Notes: generated by a model from the sequence alone, not told the origin. A DNA stretch of 64,000 nucleotides from Colletotrichum lupini (GCF_023278565.1 NC_064678.1:496001-560000); one strand, 5' to 3'; positions 1 to 13,052 are shown, counted from the first letter of the stretch. Made by a program: numbers and translations.

Positions 1-3000
1 GTAGGCAGATCTCTCTCAGATGGCTTCGCACGCACGCACGCCCAGGTACGACACGCGCCGTTCATAGAGCTACGGCCTCGGGCGTCCACTGTCGCGCGCG
101 GAGCTTCGTGGCCAACGAGGTGAACACTGAACAAGCATCCTGGAGGCAGAGCGCCATGTGTGATGCAAAATGAAGTATGGCACAACCTTAAGCTCTTCCC
201 AAGCTACCTGACGCCACGCCACGATGGGCTACTGTACAGCGAGTATGTGTCGGTGGCAATCAACATCTCTTCACGAGAGGAAGAGACCAACTCGCGCTAG
301 GAACTTGGCTCAGGTCTCGGTCAGCGGAAGACAGAAGGGGAGGAGGTCTAGGGGCGGGAGGGGGCAGCCGGCTTGTTCGGCCGATCTCTGGCGCAACTCG
401 AGCCATATCCGCCAGCGAACCCCTGTACCGCCCCAGCAAAAGGACCGGACTGGGCTCTTTCCAACTCCAACCAGCTAAAGAACCGGCAAAGGCAGCATCG
501 GGGCCCTCGTTGTGGTCGTCTGTTCCCGCTCGCTCTGGTTTAGAGTTAAATCAAAAGCGGTCAGCCGTTGATGAGACGAGGATCTCTCATCAAAGGTCAA
601 ACCGCGGTCAAATCCATCCACGGAAAGACAGGAAATGATGGATTGGTTTTTCTTTCAGTCTTGTCAGTGTCAACGTCAACGTCAATGTCAAGTGTCAGTG
701 TCACGATGTATCTACCTACATGTGACAGAAGCAAATATGGCATGGAGCCTGATCCGTCGCCAACGTCAGCAATCTATGGAGCGTAAGGTACAAATGTGCC
801 ATAATCAGATGCTTTTTCATTCTTCTTCGTCTGCTTGCCGCACTTTTCGATATTTTCCTGCAGAAAGACGTAAAAAGGAAGCAGCTTCACCTCGGCAGGC
901 TTGCATCTAAGCAGCACTGCAGCAGTCAGGGACAGGGGCACCCAGGCAGCGCCATTCCGACAAGGGAATGGCTTCGTGCGGGGGAAATTGGCATCTCCCC
1001 AGACAAGCTGCGATGTGGCCCTCCCCTTCCTGGGCCTCGTCCAAGCTAAAATTTGTCCTTGTCCACGTCGTCAAACGGACGCGAAGGGTGCAGAGCCTGG
1101 CTTGGTGTGGTGAGATTGACCCAATCAAGGCAGACATGACACACGGGTGTTACCTCGATGGGATACCAGAGAGAGGGGGATCACGGTGGTTGCTTGTGGC
1201 TGCCGTGGTGTTCCTGCATCTGCCCACCTTATCTTGCCTGTGTCTGCCTTCTTGTCTGTCGCTCCGGGTATGATTGTATGTCTGGTGCCACCATCTTTCT
1301 CTTAACCTTAGGGCGCCAGACCCGGATGGATTGGCAAACCTTTTTCAGCTCAAGTTACCGAAACGCGCGACCTTTGCGTATCTGCATTATGGACTTGGAC
1401 GGGCAAAAGTGGCCAATCAAGCTAACAGAGTTCGCATAATCACCAAGTCGCCCAGATCCCTCTACGGAAGCAGAGACAACACGATTGGGATGGCGTCTTC
1501 AATGGCCTTTACGAAGTGGTATCAAGGTGTTCTAGATGGTTCAATACGGGCAAAGACTGGAGCTATAGTTCCGAGTGCGCTTGTGCCACCCAACAAACAG
1601 TCCAATATCATCCCGCATGTGGCAATGTGGCCTTGGTCAAGCAAGGCCAGGAACCATCATCATCTTCTCAATTAACTTTGCAGAGTCTAGAAGCCCCCAA
1701 AACCTACTTCACCAGGAACCATGGCCAGAGGTTCATCTGACAGCTCCGGACTTCAGCTCGTCTTACTTCTGATTCCCTAGAGACGCTTGGCCAATGGCAA
1801 CTTTTCGATTTCCCCATCAATAGCGTGACAAGCAGCCAAGAGATGCTCCCGCCATTGTCCCCAGTCACCCCGGATTTGGCCTGGAAAGTGGAAAGGAGGA
1901 GAGAAATTTGATCCCAGCTACGGAGAATTCTCCATTTCCGAGAGCAATTGACTCAATAATACATGTAACCACAAGTGTTGCACGTCCGCCAGATCCCATA
2001 CACAATTTCACCAGTCATGGGATTCAACGCTTATTGAAGCGCAGCGCCATGTCAGCTAACTACTAAGATGAGTGGATTGGCTCCGAAATTACGCCCGACC
2101 GAACATACAAAAGTCCAGCTTCCCAACACTGCAAAGCCCATGTCCATCTGCATCATGCCACTCCCCTGATGGGGAATCGATCTCCTTCTTCACATGTCCA
2201 ACGAGATGAGTACCGAGCACAACCTGCGGCCTTTACACACACAGAGACACCACTTTTTCTCCAATACGCGCCCTCGCGCCATAATGGCCAGGATTCGGAA
2301 CTTAGCTAAGAGGCAATAGAGGTCAAAAAAGCCCACTTCCCCGGCCTCGCCTTGACCCAAGAAGATCCCCGTCCTAACGGAGGACACTGTCCAATCCGGT
2401 ATTCCCACCCGTCCACACCCCCTGCTCCTCTGCAACCCTCGCCTTTGCTCTATACGATCACCGGCGCAGCCCTGAGGCCTGCAGACCACTCGAAGGTCGG
2501 GTACGCGCGGGGAACTTTCGACTACGAGGTAGGCCCTGTTCTCGCTCTCTTCTTTTTTCATCATACCGTTGCAACGCGCATGCACATGCCGACCCCATTC
2601 GGACCTAGCAACCACTTCTCACGACCAGGGTCTCCCAGCTATCCACTTTCCCCCAGATTCTTGACTTGCTTGCGCAGTAACTCTACTGACGGAGGTCCTC
2701 ATCCATCCGGGTTTTCTGTGACTACTTCAGTTGCTTGCCAGTGGTAGTCACTGGACTCGCTACAACTGCTTGTACATGCTCTCCAGGATGGAAGCCCACT
2801 TCTAGTCGTTTGCCCCGTCCCAGCCCTGAGAACCTTGGTTATTAGGCTCGCCAACTAGGTCCATGCAATCCCTTCTCCGTTATGAACCTCGAAGTCATCC
2901 CAGTCCGAACATCCCGCCTATACCCATACAGCCGAAAGGCATCAGGGTGCAACCACACGTACCCTCTACTCCGGCTTCTATCTACATAAAGTCTGCTCTC

Positions 3001-3125
3001 CCTCAGCTTTTCTCAGGCTCTCTCTTCTCCTCTGCTTCATCCACACTCGCTTGTCTTTCATACCGACACCTGATACCCACTACCACCTTACACTCACAAC
3101 CCACCAACAAGCAACAATTATCAAA
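1..3125. other. intergenic, no gene recognised
   Basis: No open frame here resembles a known family and none shows convincing exon structure. Around 655-705 there is a short imperfect repeat of a GTCAAC/GTCAGTGTC type. The last 180 bases before the CFEM start are rich in C and T, which is typical of a fungal promoter and 5' leader. Confidence 0.5.
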
Positions 3126-3783
3126 ATGAAGTACGCGTATGCTCTCGCTGCCCTGGCCGCTGTCGTCGCCGCCCAGGTTGACCCTACCATCATCCCCGAG
3201 TGCGCTCGTCAGTGCTTGCTGGACGCCACTGCCTCGGCCACCAGCTGCAAGGCGGGCGACTACGTCTGTTCCTGCGAGCCCGCCAACAAGTCTGCCATCC
3301 AGGCCGCCGCCACTGGCTGCGTCGTCGGAGCCTGCGGTGCCGACGTTGCTCTGAGTATGTCTACATCCATTCCTATGTACTACCAAAGTAGCATCATCAG
3401 AAGGCTAACCTCACTTCTCAACAGACCAGGTCCTTCCCGCCTCCGACAAGCTTTGCGCCGCCGCTTCGGCCGGCTCTGGCATGTCTGCCTCAGCTTCCGC
3501 CTCCTCCTCGGCCGCTGCCTCCTCGGCTGCCTCTGCTGCCTCTTCGGTCCCCCCCGCCAGCATGCCTTCCGTTGCCTCCACCACGGCCGTGACCGTCACT
3601 GCCTCTCCCTCCGCCAGCAGCGTTGTCGTCACCTCTACCCGCGCCAGCAACGGCACCGCCTCTGCCTCTGGCACCGCTTCCGGTACCGCTGCCGCTACCA
3701 CCTCCGCCGTCCAGGCTGGCGCTGCTGGCCTTGCCCCCATCGGTGGTCTTGCCATGCTGGTTCTCGGTGCTCTTGCCATCTAA
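3126..3783 (+). CDS. CFEM-domain GPI-anchored secreted protein
   Basis: Two exons, 3126-3354 and 3425-3783, with a 70-nt GTATGT..CAG intron, encode 195 aa. Residues 1-16 form a signal peptide (MKYAYALAALAAVVAA). The CFEM domain follows with eight cysteines, the last (KLCAA) in exon 2. The Asp of GDYVCSC sits where fungal CFEM proteins place their haem-iron ligand. A Ser/Ala/Thr-rich stalk and a C-terminal hydrophobic tail (AMLVLGALAI) suggest GPI anchoring at the membrane or wall. CFEM proteins act in haem capture, wall integrity or as effectors; which applies cannot be read here. The start has AAAATG context and is followed directly by the signal peptide. Confidence 0.93.
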
Positions 3784-4103
3784 GCTACCAGACCACTGGA
3801 AACATGGCTCTTGGAAGTAGAGCTCGCCCGGTGCTATCTGTAAAGATAGATGGGTGGACTCTTTGTACGCTCATGAGAAAAGCCGGAACGAAACGATTCA
3901 TGGTTGATGGTGGATGATTGAAGTTTTCTGCACCGCCATACGGAGGTTTATTGCCCGAAGTCATGTGTTTGACATCGGGCATGTAGTTCAAGTCAAAAGC
4001 AATACAAGTTTTTTAATACCATTACTCAGTCTCTCTTCATTATCTTGCAAAACAAAGTCCAATATCGCTCCCTCTAAATTACCCTAGCAGGCCTGGGGCC
4101 GCA
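3784..4103. other. convergent 3' intergenic region
   Basis: This lies between the 3' ends of the CFEM gene and the metalloprotease gene, which converge. I see no coding signal. It must hold both 3' untranslated regions. Confidence 0.5.
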
Positions 4104-6448
4104 TCAGAGGAACCAAAACACAACTGTCCATGTTAAGGTTATCGGCATCAAGATCTTCTTAGCTAGACGTCCGACGACAGGTGACCACGAGCTATGCGGG
4201 GTGTTCATGAGAATGTTTGCCTGCTTGCTAACATCCGGGCACTTCCCATCGAGCAGATCCTGCATGCTAGACCTCTTTCCCACGGCCGCTTTCCCGTCCG
4301 GCATGCACTCTCCCGCTTCGTACCCGCGCCTGAATTCGAGCGCATTGGCAAACATCCGCGCCTTCTGATCAGTGGTGAAGCCGTTCTGCGGTATTTTGCC
4401 ACGGCACGAGGAGTACTGTTCTCCAACCAAAAGCTATCCGTTAGTGCTCTTCTTTGAGTCCAATGTGAGGGCGGCAGGACACTGACACTCATGTAGTTAT
4501 TGATCTCAACCGCTGGACCACCAACGCATGTTACCTGCGAGCATTGATAAACCACGTCACGATTACCCGAGGTCTGGGTCGCGTTTGTCAATCCATCTTG
4601 AATGAGACATTCCTGGCCGATCTCATTAAACGTATGACCGAGACCAAACCAGTGACCAACATCGTGAACAAGTGTTGTGGCGTCGCCTCCCTGAACATGC
4701 GCCTCTTCAATTACAATACCGTCTGCTTCATCGAGCTGCTGGTTTGGGAACGTGACGTACTATGCATGATGATAATCAAGAGTTAGTCATTGTTTTCTTT
4801 CATGATCAGGTAGTTAGTTGGAATAGCCTTACGCTGTTGAGTTCCTGGTCATTCTTTTCACTGCTTCGCAACCCATTGACAATCCAAACGGTCAATGTTA
4901 GCTTTCCAGGCGCGCGTGTGCGGCGTTGCCAGTCTAATAATTTAGCCTCCTGTCTGGTTACTCTTGACCAGTCCTCATTTGCCTTTGGCTCCCACCAATT
5001 GAGTGCCATAAAGCGGAAGTTGATCCTCACTGCTCCCAAAGCCTCGTTCAGGACATCGATCTACACACCTTCAGTCCCAATACTCTGACAATCTCTACAA
5101 TAGATGAGTAAGAGCTTACCTGTCCTTTCACCCTCGACTCCATCTCATTTGGTTTCTCGGCGGTCGAAGAGGCTCTCATATAATGAAAATATACCCCAAC
5201 TTCCATAGAGTCAACTGCTTTGCAATTGCTAAAGCCTCGGAGATCCCTTGATACTAATGGTATCCAGTCGAATACGTTGTCAACGAAGGCCTTTCTCCTT
5301 GCCAATCTCTGAGAGTATAAGTTTTGGCACTCGGAAATATTGGCTGGGATGGAGACTTTTCCCATGTCGACAGGAGCAGGGTCCTTTTTGGCAAAGTACT
5401 CGAAATACGCCGTCTCAAGGATCGCCAGCGCCCGGGCATTGTTATTATTTATCGACTTTGCCGGAACATTGACATTGAGCTCGGCTTGAAACTGCTCAAT
5501 CGTTGATTTATCGGGAGGTGTGACAACTTGAGACTCTGGGACCGCCAGAATTGCTGTTTCGTTAACACCTTGGAAGCTGTCCGATGGTTGAGCGGCAAAG
5601 GAGGCCGTAGTAGCTAGCTCTGGCGATGATACTGTATAAGTAGCTTGACCGGCACCAAGAGAGCCGGTTCGAGACCTTTTCAGTTTAGCAAGAATTACTA
5701 AGGTATCAAGAAGCACTTACACTTGAGTCGATGCAACATTGCCCGGGTCATCAACTGCCTGAGTGCCTGACGCTTGAGGGGCACCAGGTGCAGTGGTTCC
5801 TGATCCCTGGACCTGGACTAACGTAGAGCTACCGGGACCTCTGGGTACGCTGGATTGCGCCTGAGAACTGCGCTGTGCCGAATTCGAGTTTGGAATACTT
5901 GCTGATGCTTCGCCGCTTTGTACAATTACTCTAGATGAAGGAGCTTCCCTCGAGTCTGTTATCCCTCTCGAAGGGACCGCTTGACCAGACACGCTGACTT
6001 GGACCGAAGACGCTGCTTCTTTGGGAGAATTGGGAGAGGCAGGCACAGCAGATGATGCAGGAGCAGCCTTAGATGTAACCTCTACATTCGCAGAGGAGGG
6101 CTTGATGATTTGAATAGAAGGCTGCGCTGAACTTGGACGAGCTTCTGATACGGGTGGTCTTGCTACGGAAGAGGCCTCTTGCGGTGTGTTGGGCCTGGTG
6201 CTTGCGGGTGGAGGAGCGGCTGGTTCTATATGCTCTCGTGTCAGCAAAGTCTCGCACAACAAGACATAAAGCAGTGAGTCCGCCTTAAGGGCCTTTCACT
6301 ATTTGTACTGACCTGGAGAGCTGACTGGCACCGGCGGCCTGGCGACAGAAGATGCTGGAGCATCAGAAGTTGACAAGTTGCTGAAGTTTTGCGCAGACAC
6401 CCAGGATAACGGCCCAGATAGGAGACAGATGAAGGCAAGGAATCTCAT
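4104..6448 (-). CDS. secreted M43 (pappalysin-like) metalloprotease relative with altered HExxH
   Basis: Six exons on the minus strand: 6448-6313, 6225-5721, 5675-5120, 5060-4833, 4759-4487 and 4415-4104, giving about 669 aa. Residues 1-19 are a signal peptide (MRFLAFICLLSGPLSWVSA). A Ser/Pro/Ala-rich low-complexity stretch follows to about residue 215. The C-terminal half matches fungal extracellular M43 proteases: VYFHYM, INFRF..NWW, a zinc motif, and a Met-turn region (NNYMS..TDQKARM). The zinc motif reads HDVGHWFGLGH at residues 507-517, so the three His ligands are kept but the catalytic Glu is Asp. The long stalk is unusual for the family. The 45-nt intron at 5676-5720 is short and its acceptor is the least certain. 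Family assignment is firm; activity is doubtful. Confidence 0.82.
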
Positions 6449-8216
6449 GTTGAAGTCAACTCGAATTCACTCCAATGGTTATTTTCAATATTGAATTTGA
6501 GCAGAGATATCTCAAGATGGGAAGACCGTGCCGATCATTATTATACGCTTCATGTGGACCATCTCCAGAACTCGCTTGAGCTATCCAAAACCGTTTGAAG
6601 AGGGTCTCTTCAACCAGATGGCTGGAATACGCCACGCTCGCTGCTAGCAGAGTGAGGCTGGATGCATTCGGCATTTTGATTCACACATGCGGGGAAAACT
6701 GGCAGCTTGGGTAGATGAACGAGCTGAACAGCTTCTGCCAAGCCTGTCTCTTTGAGCCACAGACGTTGGCGGTGCTTCAGCCGCAGTGCTTCGATCCATC
6801 TCCGACGTCGTCTGCTGTGATAGGCGGATTTGACAACCTCCTCATATGGAGAACAATGTCTTGAGATATGTAGACAAAAGCTCCCCGCAGCTCCTATTCC
6901 GCGAACCACCCGAGGCAAATGCTTCGACGGTGTTGAATTCACTCCACAGAGCTGCTGATCATTCCAGCAGAAGCAGCAAAGATGGCTACGGGCGAACATG
7001 TCGTAATTGTTGTTTCAGTGCTATATGTTGCCTCATTCCACGATGCCAACAAGCGGTATTCCGTAAAATTTGGCTAGATTCTTCACTACAGGCGGGTCAC
7101 ATTCGAGGTCATCTTTCAGGCGGGGAATGCAGCTTTCTCATTGACATATCAATGCTATTGCGCCACAACAGCCATTCGCTCGAATACCCTGGAGCGTATT
7201 GGATGTTTGCGGCAGTCGTGTGCTACTCCATAACCTACTACTACCAAATTGTAGAGCCATCCTAGAGCCCAGACTTGCGCCAAGGCTGGCCATTGAGGCG
7301 TCTCTCCGTCCTCGTGACATTTTTGCCAGGCATAACACCAGCTGCGCTTTTAGACAGGCAGGTAACATTCTTAACGCATCTTTAGCTTTGAGTTTAATTT
7401 CCTTAGCTTCCATGACTGCCGCCACGGCTCAGCCCTAGGATTGAGACACTGGAGTTTTGGGATAGACTGAAGTTCGGACCGAGAAATTGGATTGTGTCCC
7501 GCATCATCCGCGCCCGGGGTAGAGAGTAGAAGACATCTTAGTGAGCTGAGCAATCGAGGACACCAATGAGAACCCACAATGGCGATCAAAGAGAGAAAAT
7601 GCGGGCGAAAATTCGTCCCCAAAGATGGCGAGACAAATATGCAGCAGCTGGTAGGACCGACCGAAGCGCTGGGGTCCCTGCACCTACTTGTATATTTGCC
7701 CATTTGCGTGATTGTTATTTGACTGAGCCTTATGTGTAGACATCAGGTGACGCGAAACATTCCAATGGTGCCTACGACGTCCCATGACGTGTGAGTCACC
7801 TATCCAATTACTTAATCCCCCCCCACGAACACTAAAGTTACGTCAAAGTGATGTTCAAAAGCGAATCGTTGACTGATCAGACGTAGATGTAGCACAAGAA
7901 TAAAGTAGCTGCGTTGTTCTAAGAATCAAAGCTGGGTCTACTCCAGCTCTGACATACAGCACTGTTCGTGTAACACCAAATATTTAATATTCGGTATCAG
8001 CCAAGTGATTACGTAGTTGGCCCCATTCCACTTTTGCTGTCCATTTCGTGCCATGATATCTGGGAATGCCCTTAAATAGAAGAAGTCTAAACGAAAGTCA
8101 AGAAGAGAAACACCAGCTTTGTACTCCAGCCCCCAAGACCCCTCATATCAATCTATCAAGCCAGACTAAACTGGACGTTCACACCAAGAGTGTCGTAATT
8201 TTGTACAAGACGGAAA
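6449..8216. other. intergenic, no gene recognised
   Basis: Several open frames of 95-140 codons occur on both strands, but none matches a family I know or shows consistent exon structure. A run of eight C lies near 7817-7824. The first part should hold the promoter of the metalloprotease gene. Confidence 0.4.
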
Positions 8217-9954
8217 CTACATTCTCGGAGCCCGACGACGGCCGAATTCATATTCACCGTAGATGGTCGACGCCGAAGTGTATTCATCAGACTTGCGAGT
8301 CTCAAAGGTCGTCGGGGTGGGCGATACCTCTGAAATGGAGGGGCTCACCAGGGACGGTCGAGCACTGGCCACGGTGGTGCCGAGATACTTGGTCGAACTC
8401 GACTCCTGGGACGACTGGGAAGATGAAGAAGGGGGATAGTCGTAACCACCAGGGATGCTGCTGGCAGTTGAGCTAATCAAAGTTGGAAGAGCACTCGAGA
8501 TGGTGGTACCCAAGGTTGAGCTTGAAGCTGGGTAATAGGTGTCGTAGCCTCCAGGGATATCCGAAGTGCTGCTAGAGACGAGTGTAGGCTTGGCGCTGCC
8601 TACAGTAGTTTCCGGCGATGCGGTGGACTCCTGAGTGGAGGGAGGGTAGTCGTATCCGCCAGAAACGCTGCTCAGAGTTGCTGTACCTGTGGGTGTGACG
8701 AGAGTTGCCAGAGCGCTGGAGATTGTGAATCCCGGTGCAGAAGTGGAGGGAACGGAAAGATACGACGACACAGACGTGGAAGTGGATTCCTCGTGAGTTG
8801 TGCAAGGTTCCTTGGATGTAGTAGAGACAGTGCTGCTCCCGAGAGAGGTAGGAGTAGTGTTGGACAAGCTGGGGGCGGTGGTAGTAGGGTAGCCGAGCGT
8901 GGTGGAAAGCTGAATGGAGGTTGGTGATGAAACAGATGGAAAGCCACTGGAGACTCCTGTACCGCGACTAGTCGACGAGGAGGCAGTCCCGGTGCTGAGA
9001 GGTACGGTCTTCGTGAGGGTGACTACAACTGTAGTCCTCTTCGTGGTATGAGAAGTGGAGAGAGGGGGTGTGGATGCTCCGGGATGCTGAGACGAGACAG
9101 TGGTGTTTAAGACTGATGTGGTGGTGAGGGTGGTCAATGAATAGGATACAGGGGGGGCGATGCTCGACTTGGATTGTGTGGAAAGAGACGGCAGAGGGGG
9201 AATGCTGATCGTGGGGATGCTTGGGATGCTTTGCGTCGTAACTTTTGAAGAAGTGGACGAGTCTGTGTCAGTGGTGCGGATGGTCTTGGTAACGGTGCGA
9301 GTGATATGAGTGCGGGTAGAGTTCGTCCAGAGGCTCGAGGGGAAGCCAGTGGTAACACTCGTGCCGGCAGTGCCAGTACCATGACTGTAGGAGCTGGGAA
9401 GGCTGAGGGTTCTGGGATATCAGTTAATATCAATGGCAACTGCGAAAGAACGTCAACTTACGACGAAGTATTGGTGGCCCAGGTTGGAGAGGAGCTCGGG
9501 GTGCCAGCACTAGGCAGCTGGGAGGAGAAAGTGACTCCCGTAGTTGGAGTCCATGATGACACTGCTCCGGTGGCTTCAGAAGAACTGCTAGAGCTAACGG
9601 AGGTGGACGAGTTGGTGTGACCGAGGGACGTAGACGCAGTAGGAAGAATGCTGGACGACAAGGACTTAGAGCTCAAGCTTCCTGGGATGCCCGTACTAGA
9701 AGGCTCGCAGGTGTGAATGTACGGAGGTGTCACAGTCAGGGTCTCTGTGATAGTCACAGTACTGGCACACTGAGAACCACAAGCAGTGACAGTCACCGTC
9801 GCCGGAGGATGCGGAATGAGGTAGTTGTTGGCGTTGGGAGGAATGGCGTTTACCAAAGAGGCACTGCCAAGTCGGGTCAGCAATGGTCAAGAAGAATATG
9901 ATTGAATCCTCACCTAAGACCTAAAAGGACGAAGTAAAGTGCGACAGGGACCAT
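8217..9954 (-). CDS. secreted Ser/Thr-rich mucin-like protein with degenerate repeats
   Basis: Three exons, 9954-9914, 9863-9462 and 9411-8217, with two 50-nt introns in matching phase, encode about 545 aa. The 41-nt first exon and the start of exon 2 form a signal peptide (MVPVALYFVLLGLSASLVNA). A short segment with three Cys (ACGSQC, HTC) follows, then several hundred residues dominated by Ser, Thr, Pro and Val. The C-terminal third has degenerate repeats around GGYDYPP and TTxxSAxPTLVSSS, seen at least three times. There is no obvious GPI tail; the protein ends in GRRRAPRM. Such proteins are usually heavily O-glycosylated and lie in or outside the wall. No enzymatic domain is visible. The C-terminal end could change if a small intron was missed. 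Confidence 0.8.
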
Positions 9955-12239
9955 GACTGGCAGAGGATTCGGGATATCAAACGAGTGTGGCGTTGCAACA
10001 GCTGGTGCTTGCGGGTTTGAGATGAGAAGCGAAACTCCGGTACACCATTACGTCTGTCCAGACAGCTTTATATCAAGAAGCCCATCTTATGTACACCAAT
10101 GCTAAATGACACAGCATATATCTCAGAGCATTCTCGATTGCAACGCCGACGGGAGGGCCGGCAGACATCCTCGTCACGGAAGCCGTTACCCCGGCCTAGA
10201 ACGTCCTTCGGCGAGGCTTTTCATGCAGGGCGCCGCTGAGAGCCAACAACACAGCGATCGATTCAAGTATCTCCCTATTGAAATTCCGAGCTAAACAGAA
10301 GTTAGAGGCTTGCCCTCGTGGTTGTTTGAAGCGAGATCGCACAAGCCGCAACGTTCGAGATGCGTCGTTGCCACATGGGTCAAGGGGATGGGTACCTGAT
10401 CTCATCTGAGCCAGAGCGTCAGGATTGTTTGACAAAACCATTCGAACTTCACGAGTGATAATTTGAGCCGAAAACAGATGGGATTTCTGGCAAGGAAAGC
10501 CATATAATTTAGCAATCTCAAGTAACGGCTACAACGTGTGATGCTACATAGCTTGGATGCGCTCCAGAGCTGGCACTTCAGGATGCAGTGTTCGTTTGCG
10601 GGTAGAATTTGGAAGACAAGATTAATGCCCCTGCCTTTTAGATTCGACGGGAAATCCTGGTAGGCAAACAAGAGCGGCGAGAAAACAGAGTCGTGTGAAT
10701 GAGCACGGCTGCAGATGCCCTCGTTGCGGCTGCAGGTGTCCGTCCCACACAATCTCTGGCAGACAACCCACATAGTCAAATAACCTCATACGAGCAAAAT
10801 AGGTAAGAAGTGCAAGTTCGCGTTACCCTGGCCTTAAGATTGGAGCATCGGAATACGATTTTGTGATCTGCGTGTTCTGGAGGGCACATGTACGAGAATC
10901 TGACATCCTCTTCGCCCCGAATTGTAGAATGTTTGAAGCTTCGAGCTTTTCCAATAACCTGGAATCACTATTCTCGAAGGATGCTCCAGCACGACAGATC
11001 CCGTATTTTTCATCAAGCATGAGATACTACGGTAGTGAGGGACTTTTTGGCTTTCACATTGGCTTCCAACAAGATGGTGTAACACCGACGCCAGTGCACG
11101 CATCGCGTGTGTGCATGCCTGCATTGACGTAGCTGCGGGTTTCCGACCATTCAGGGGTGGGACCAAACAGACAACATCTGTTCCCTTCATAACAAGAGGA
11201 AGTTTAGAGCTTGTGTCCTTGGTTGCAGGACCAGAGAATGCACCTACACATAAATTCCATTTAGGGACTGGATTCACAGAAACAGTTCATTCTACTTGTA
11301 AGGTATACCGGGGAGGTGCATCCTGCAGATGAGCAACACGTACAATCAGATCCCGTAAACTTGACATTCTTGTCACATGTTGATTGCGGGAGTATGTGCG
11401 ATTTCTGCGGCGGGAAGGATGAAGGAAGCACTTTTGTCTGGAAGTTTCTGTTGCAACAGAAAAGTCGGAAGTTTCCTAATCGGCCGAAGGCAGGAGTCAT
11501 CTTCGTCACTTTGGAAGGATCAGCAGAGCTTCACGTCTTGTTTGCACTTCATCTCGGGATGTGTGGGCCGTCTCACACCCGTTGATGTTTGTCCTTGTTG
11601 GTACTCGGAGATTTGGGCGAGCGGCTGTACTGGACTTGGGGGATAGTCCCTCTACAACACACCTTGATCTGCACGGGATGTTTTGTTTGACCAGACCTTG
11701 CCCCGACCTGTCCAGGCGATGGTATCACCTCGATGCGTGGCACGCGTGGCCAAAGGCGTTCGAAGTTACGGTTGTGCGCCACATCACCGAGGACGGGGGC
11801 CATGAATCATTGATCCTCGTACAATGCGACTAAATTGGCACTCTGTGTAGAGTAAAGTAATGTTCACATACAGAGCAAAAACACGTATCTGAGACTGTCT
11901 TAAGCTCTGCGAAAGGAATCATTGCCAAGCTCTTCCACAATTGCAGGTTACACGGCCGGGTAAGGAGTCGTAAGGTGGCCACAATCGCGGCACCTATGTG
12001 TGCGATTCAATTCTCCTCGGCACGCCCAGCCGCTTGATTTGGTTGTGGCAGGTCCCGCTGGAATAGATGAATGATCAAGTGCGTGATGCAACTGTCTCGC
12101 ACTGCACCCTGGGAGAGTACCCTCGCCTCTTCGTCTTGCGAGCAAACAACTTTGGGATGGAGATGTGCAGTCTATTCATAGTCCCGCACCTCAAATTTCT
12201 GGATACTCTCTGGATAATCTCCATCCCAACATACTGTTC
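9955..12239. other. intergenic, no gene recognised
   Basis: Apart from the TATA-like site of the mucin-like gene, I see no supported feature. The longest open frame, 10834-11277 on the minus strand (147 codons), has no recognisable motif or signal peptide. The frames around 11.3-11.8 kb overlap on opposite strands without a clear winner. Confidence 0.4.
10066..10072 (-). promoter_or_regulatory. candidate TATA box of the mucin-like gene
   Basis: The minus strand reads GATATAAAGC here, about 112-118 bases upstream of the start codon at 9954. Distance and sequence fit a fungal TATA element. It is not experimentally supported. Confidence 0.4.
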
Positions 12240-13052
12240 TCAGAGGACCGCCTTCAATGCCTTGAATGCATCATCTCGACTGCCCGAGAACCTGAGCTCT
12301 GAGGTCTTCCAGTTAATGACGTTCCAGATATTCTCCACGTATGCCGCCTTTCCATTAAGATACTATCACTCTCCTTGATTAGTCTACTAGAGTCTCAAGC
12401 ACATGTTCTCATCGGTGGGGACGAACCTGTAGGTAGTACGCGTGCTCCCACATGTCGACACCAAAGATGGGCACACCCTTGGTGACGGGGTCCTGGTCCT
12501 TGGTGGTAACGATGCTGAGGCCTGTGACATCGTCCTTGACCAGCCAACCCCAGCCGCTGCCGGTGATACCAAGCAGAGCGGCATTAAAGGCCGCTTTGAA
12601 TTGATCAAGGCTACCCCAGATACGAGTAACCTCGGCGATCAGCTTCGGTGCCGCATCAGGCGAAGCATCCGGGCTTGAAGCTGGGGAGAGGTTCTCCCAG
12701 AAGAGAGAGTGGTTGATGTGGCCACCGCCGTGAAAGTTGAGGGCTGCGAGGACCGTGAATCGACTTTGGAGAGGGTTCGCGTTGTAGGTCTCTATGGCTT
12801 TATTCAAGTTCGTGACGTATGTTTGGTGACTGTTTAACTCAATGATTAGTACCTTGGTGACGCATACTCCGTTTCTCCCCGGCACGATGCGGCTTACTGT
12901 TTGCTGTGATGTAGCTCCATGATTTGAGGTGAGATGTGAGGCTCGAGAGCCTGCGGATGAGATTAGCATATAGCGGCTCTATCGAGCAGTGATGGGAAAC
13001 TAACATCGTAAGCGTAGGGAAGCTTAGGTAGCGTGTACTGCGCGCTGGTCAT
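12240..13052 (-). CDS. superoxide dismutase, Mn/Fe family, cytosolic type
   Basis: Four exons, 13052-13005, 12950-12898, 12829-12427 and 12362-12240, encode 208 aa. The protein dismutates superoxide to hydrogen peroxide and oxygen. It starts directly with the N-terminal core (YTLPKLPYAYDALEP), with no mitochondrial presequence, so a cytosolic location is likely. Diagnostic segments are IMELHHSKHHQTYV, NFHGGGHINHSLFWENL, GSGWGWL and DMWEHAYYLQYL. The metal-ligand His and Asp residues expected for the family are in these segments. The exon 3/4 junction uses donor GTTCGT and restores YYLQ-YLNGKAAYVENIWNV. Exon 4 ends in a short C-terminal helix and TGA at 12242-12240. Whether the metal is Mn or Fe cannot be settled from sequence alone; Mn is usual in fungi. 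Confidence 0.95.

Noticed and set aside
3411..3779. Minus-strand Ala/Glu-rich frame opposite the CFEM stalk
   Set aside because: It is the antisense shadow of the Ser/Ala-rich exon 2 of the CFEM gene.
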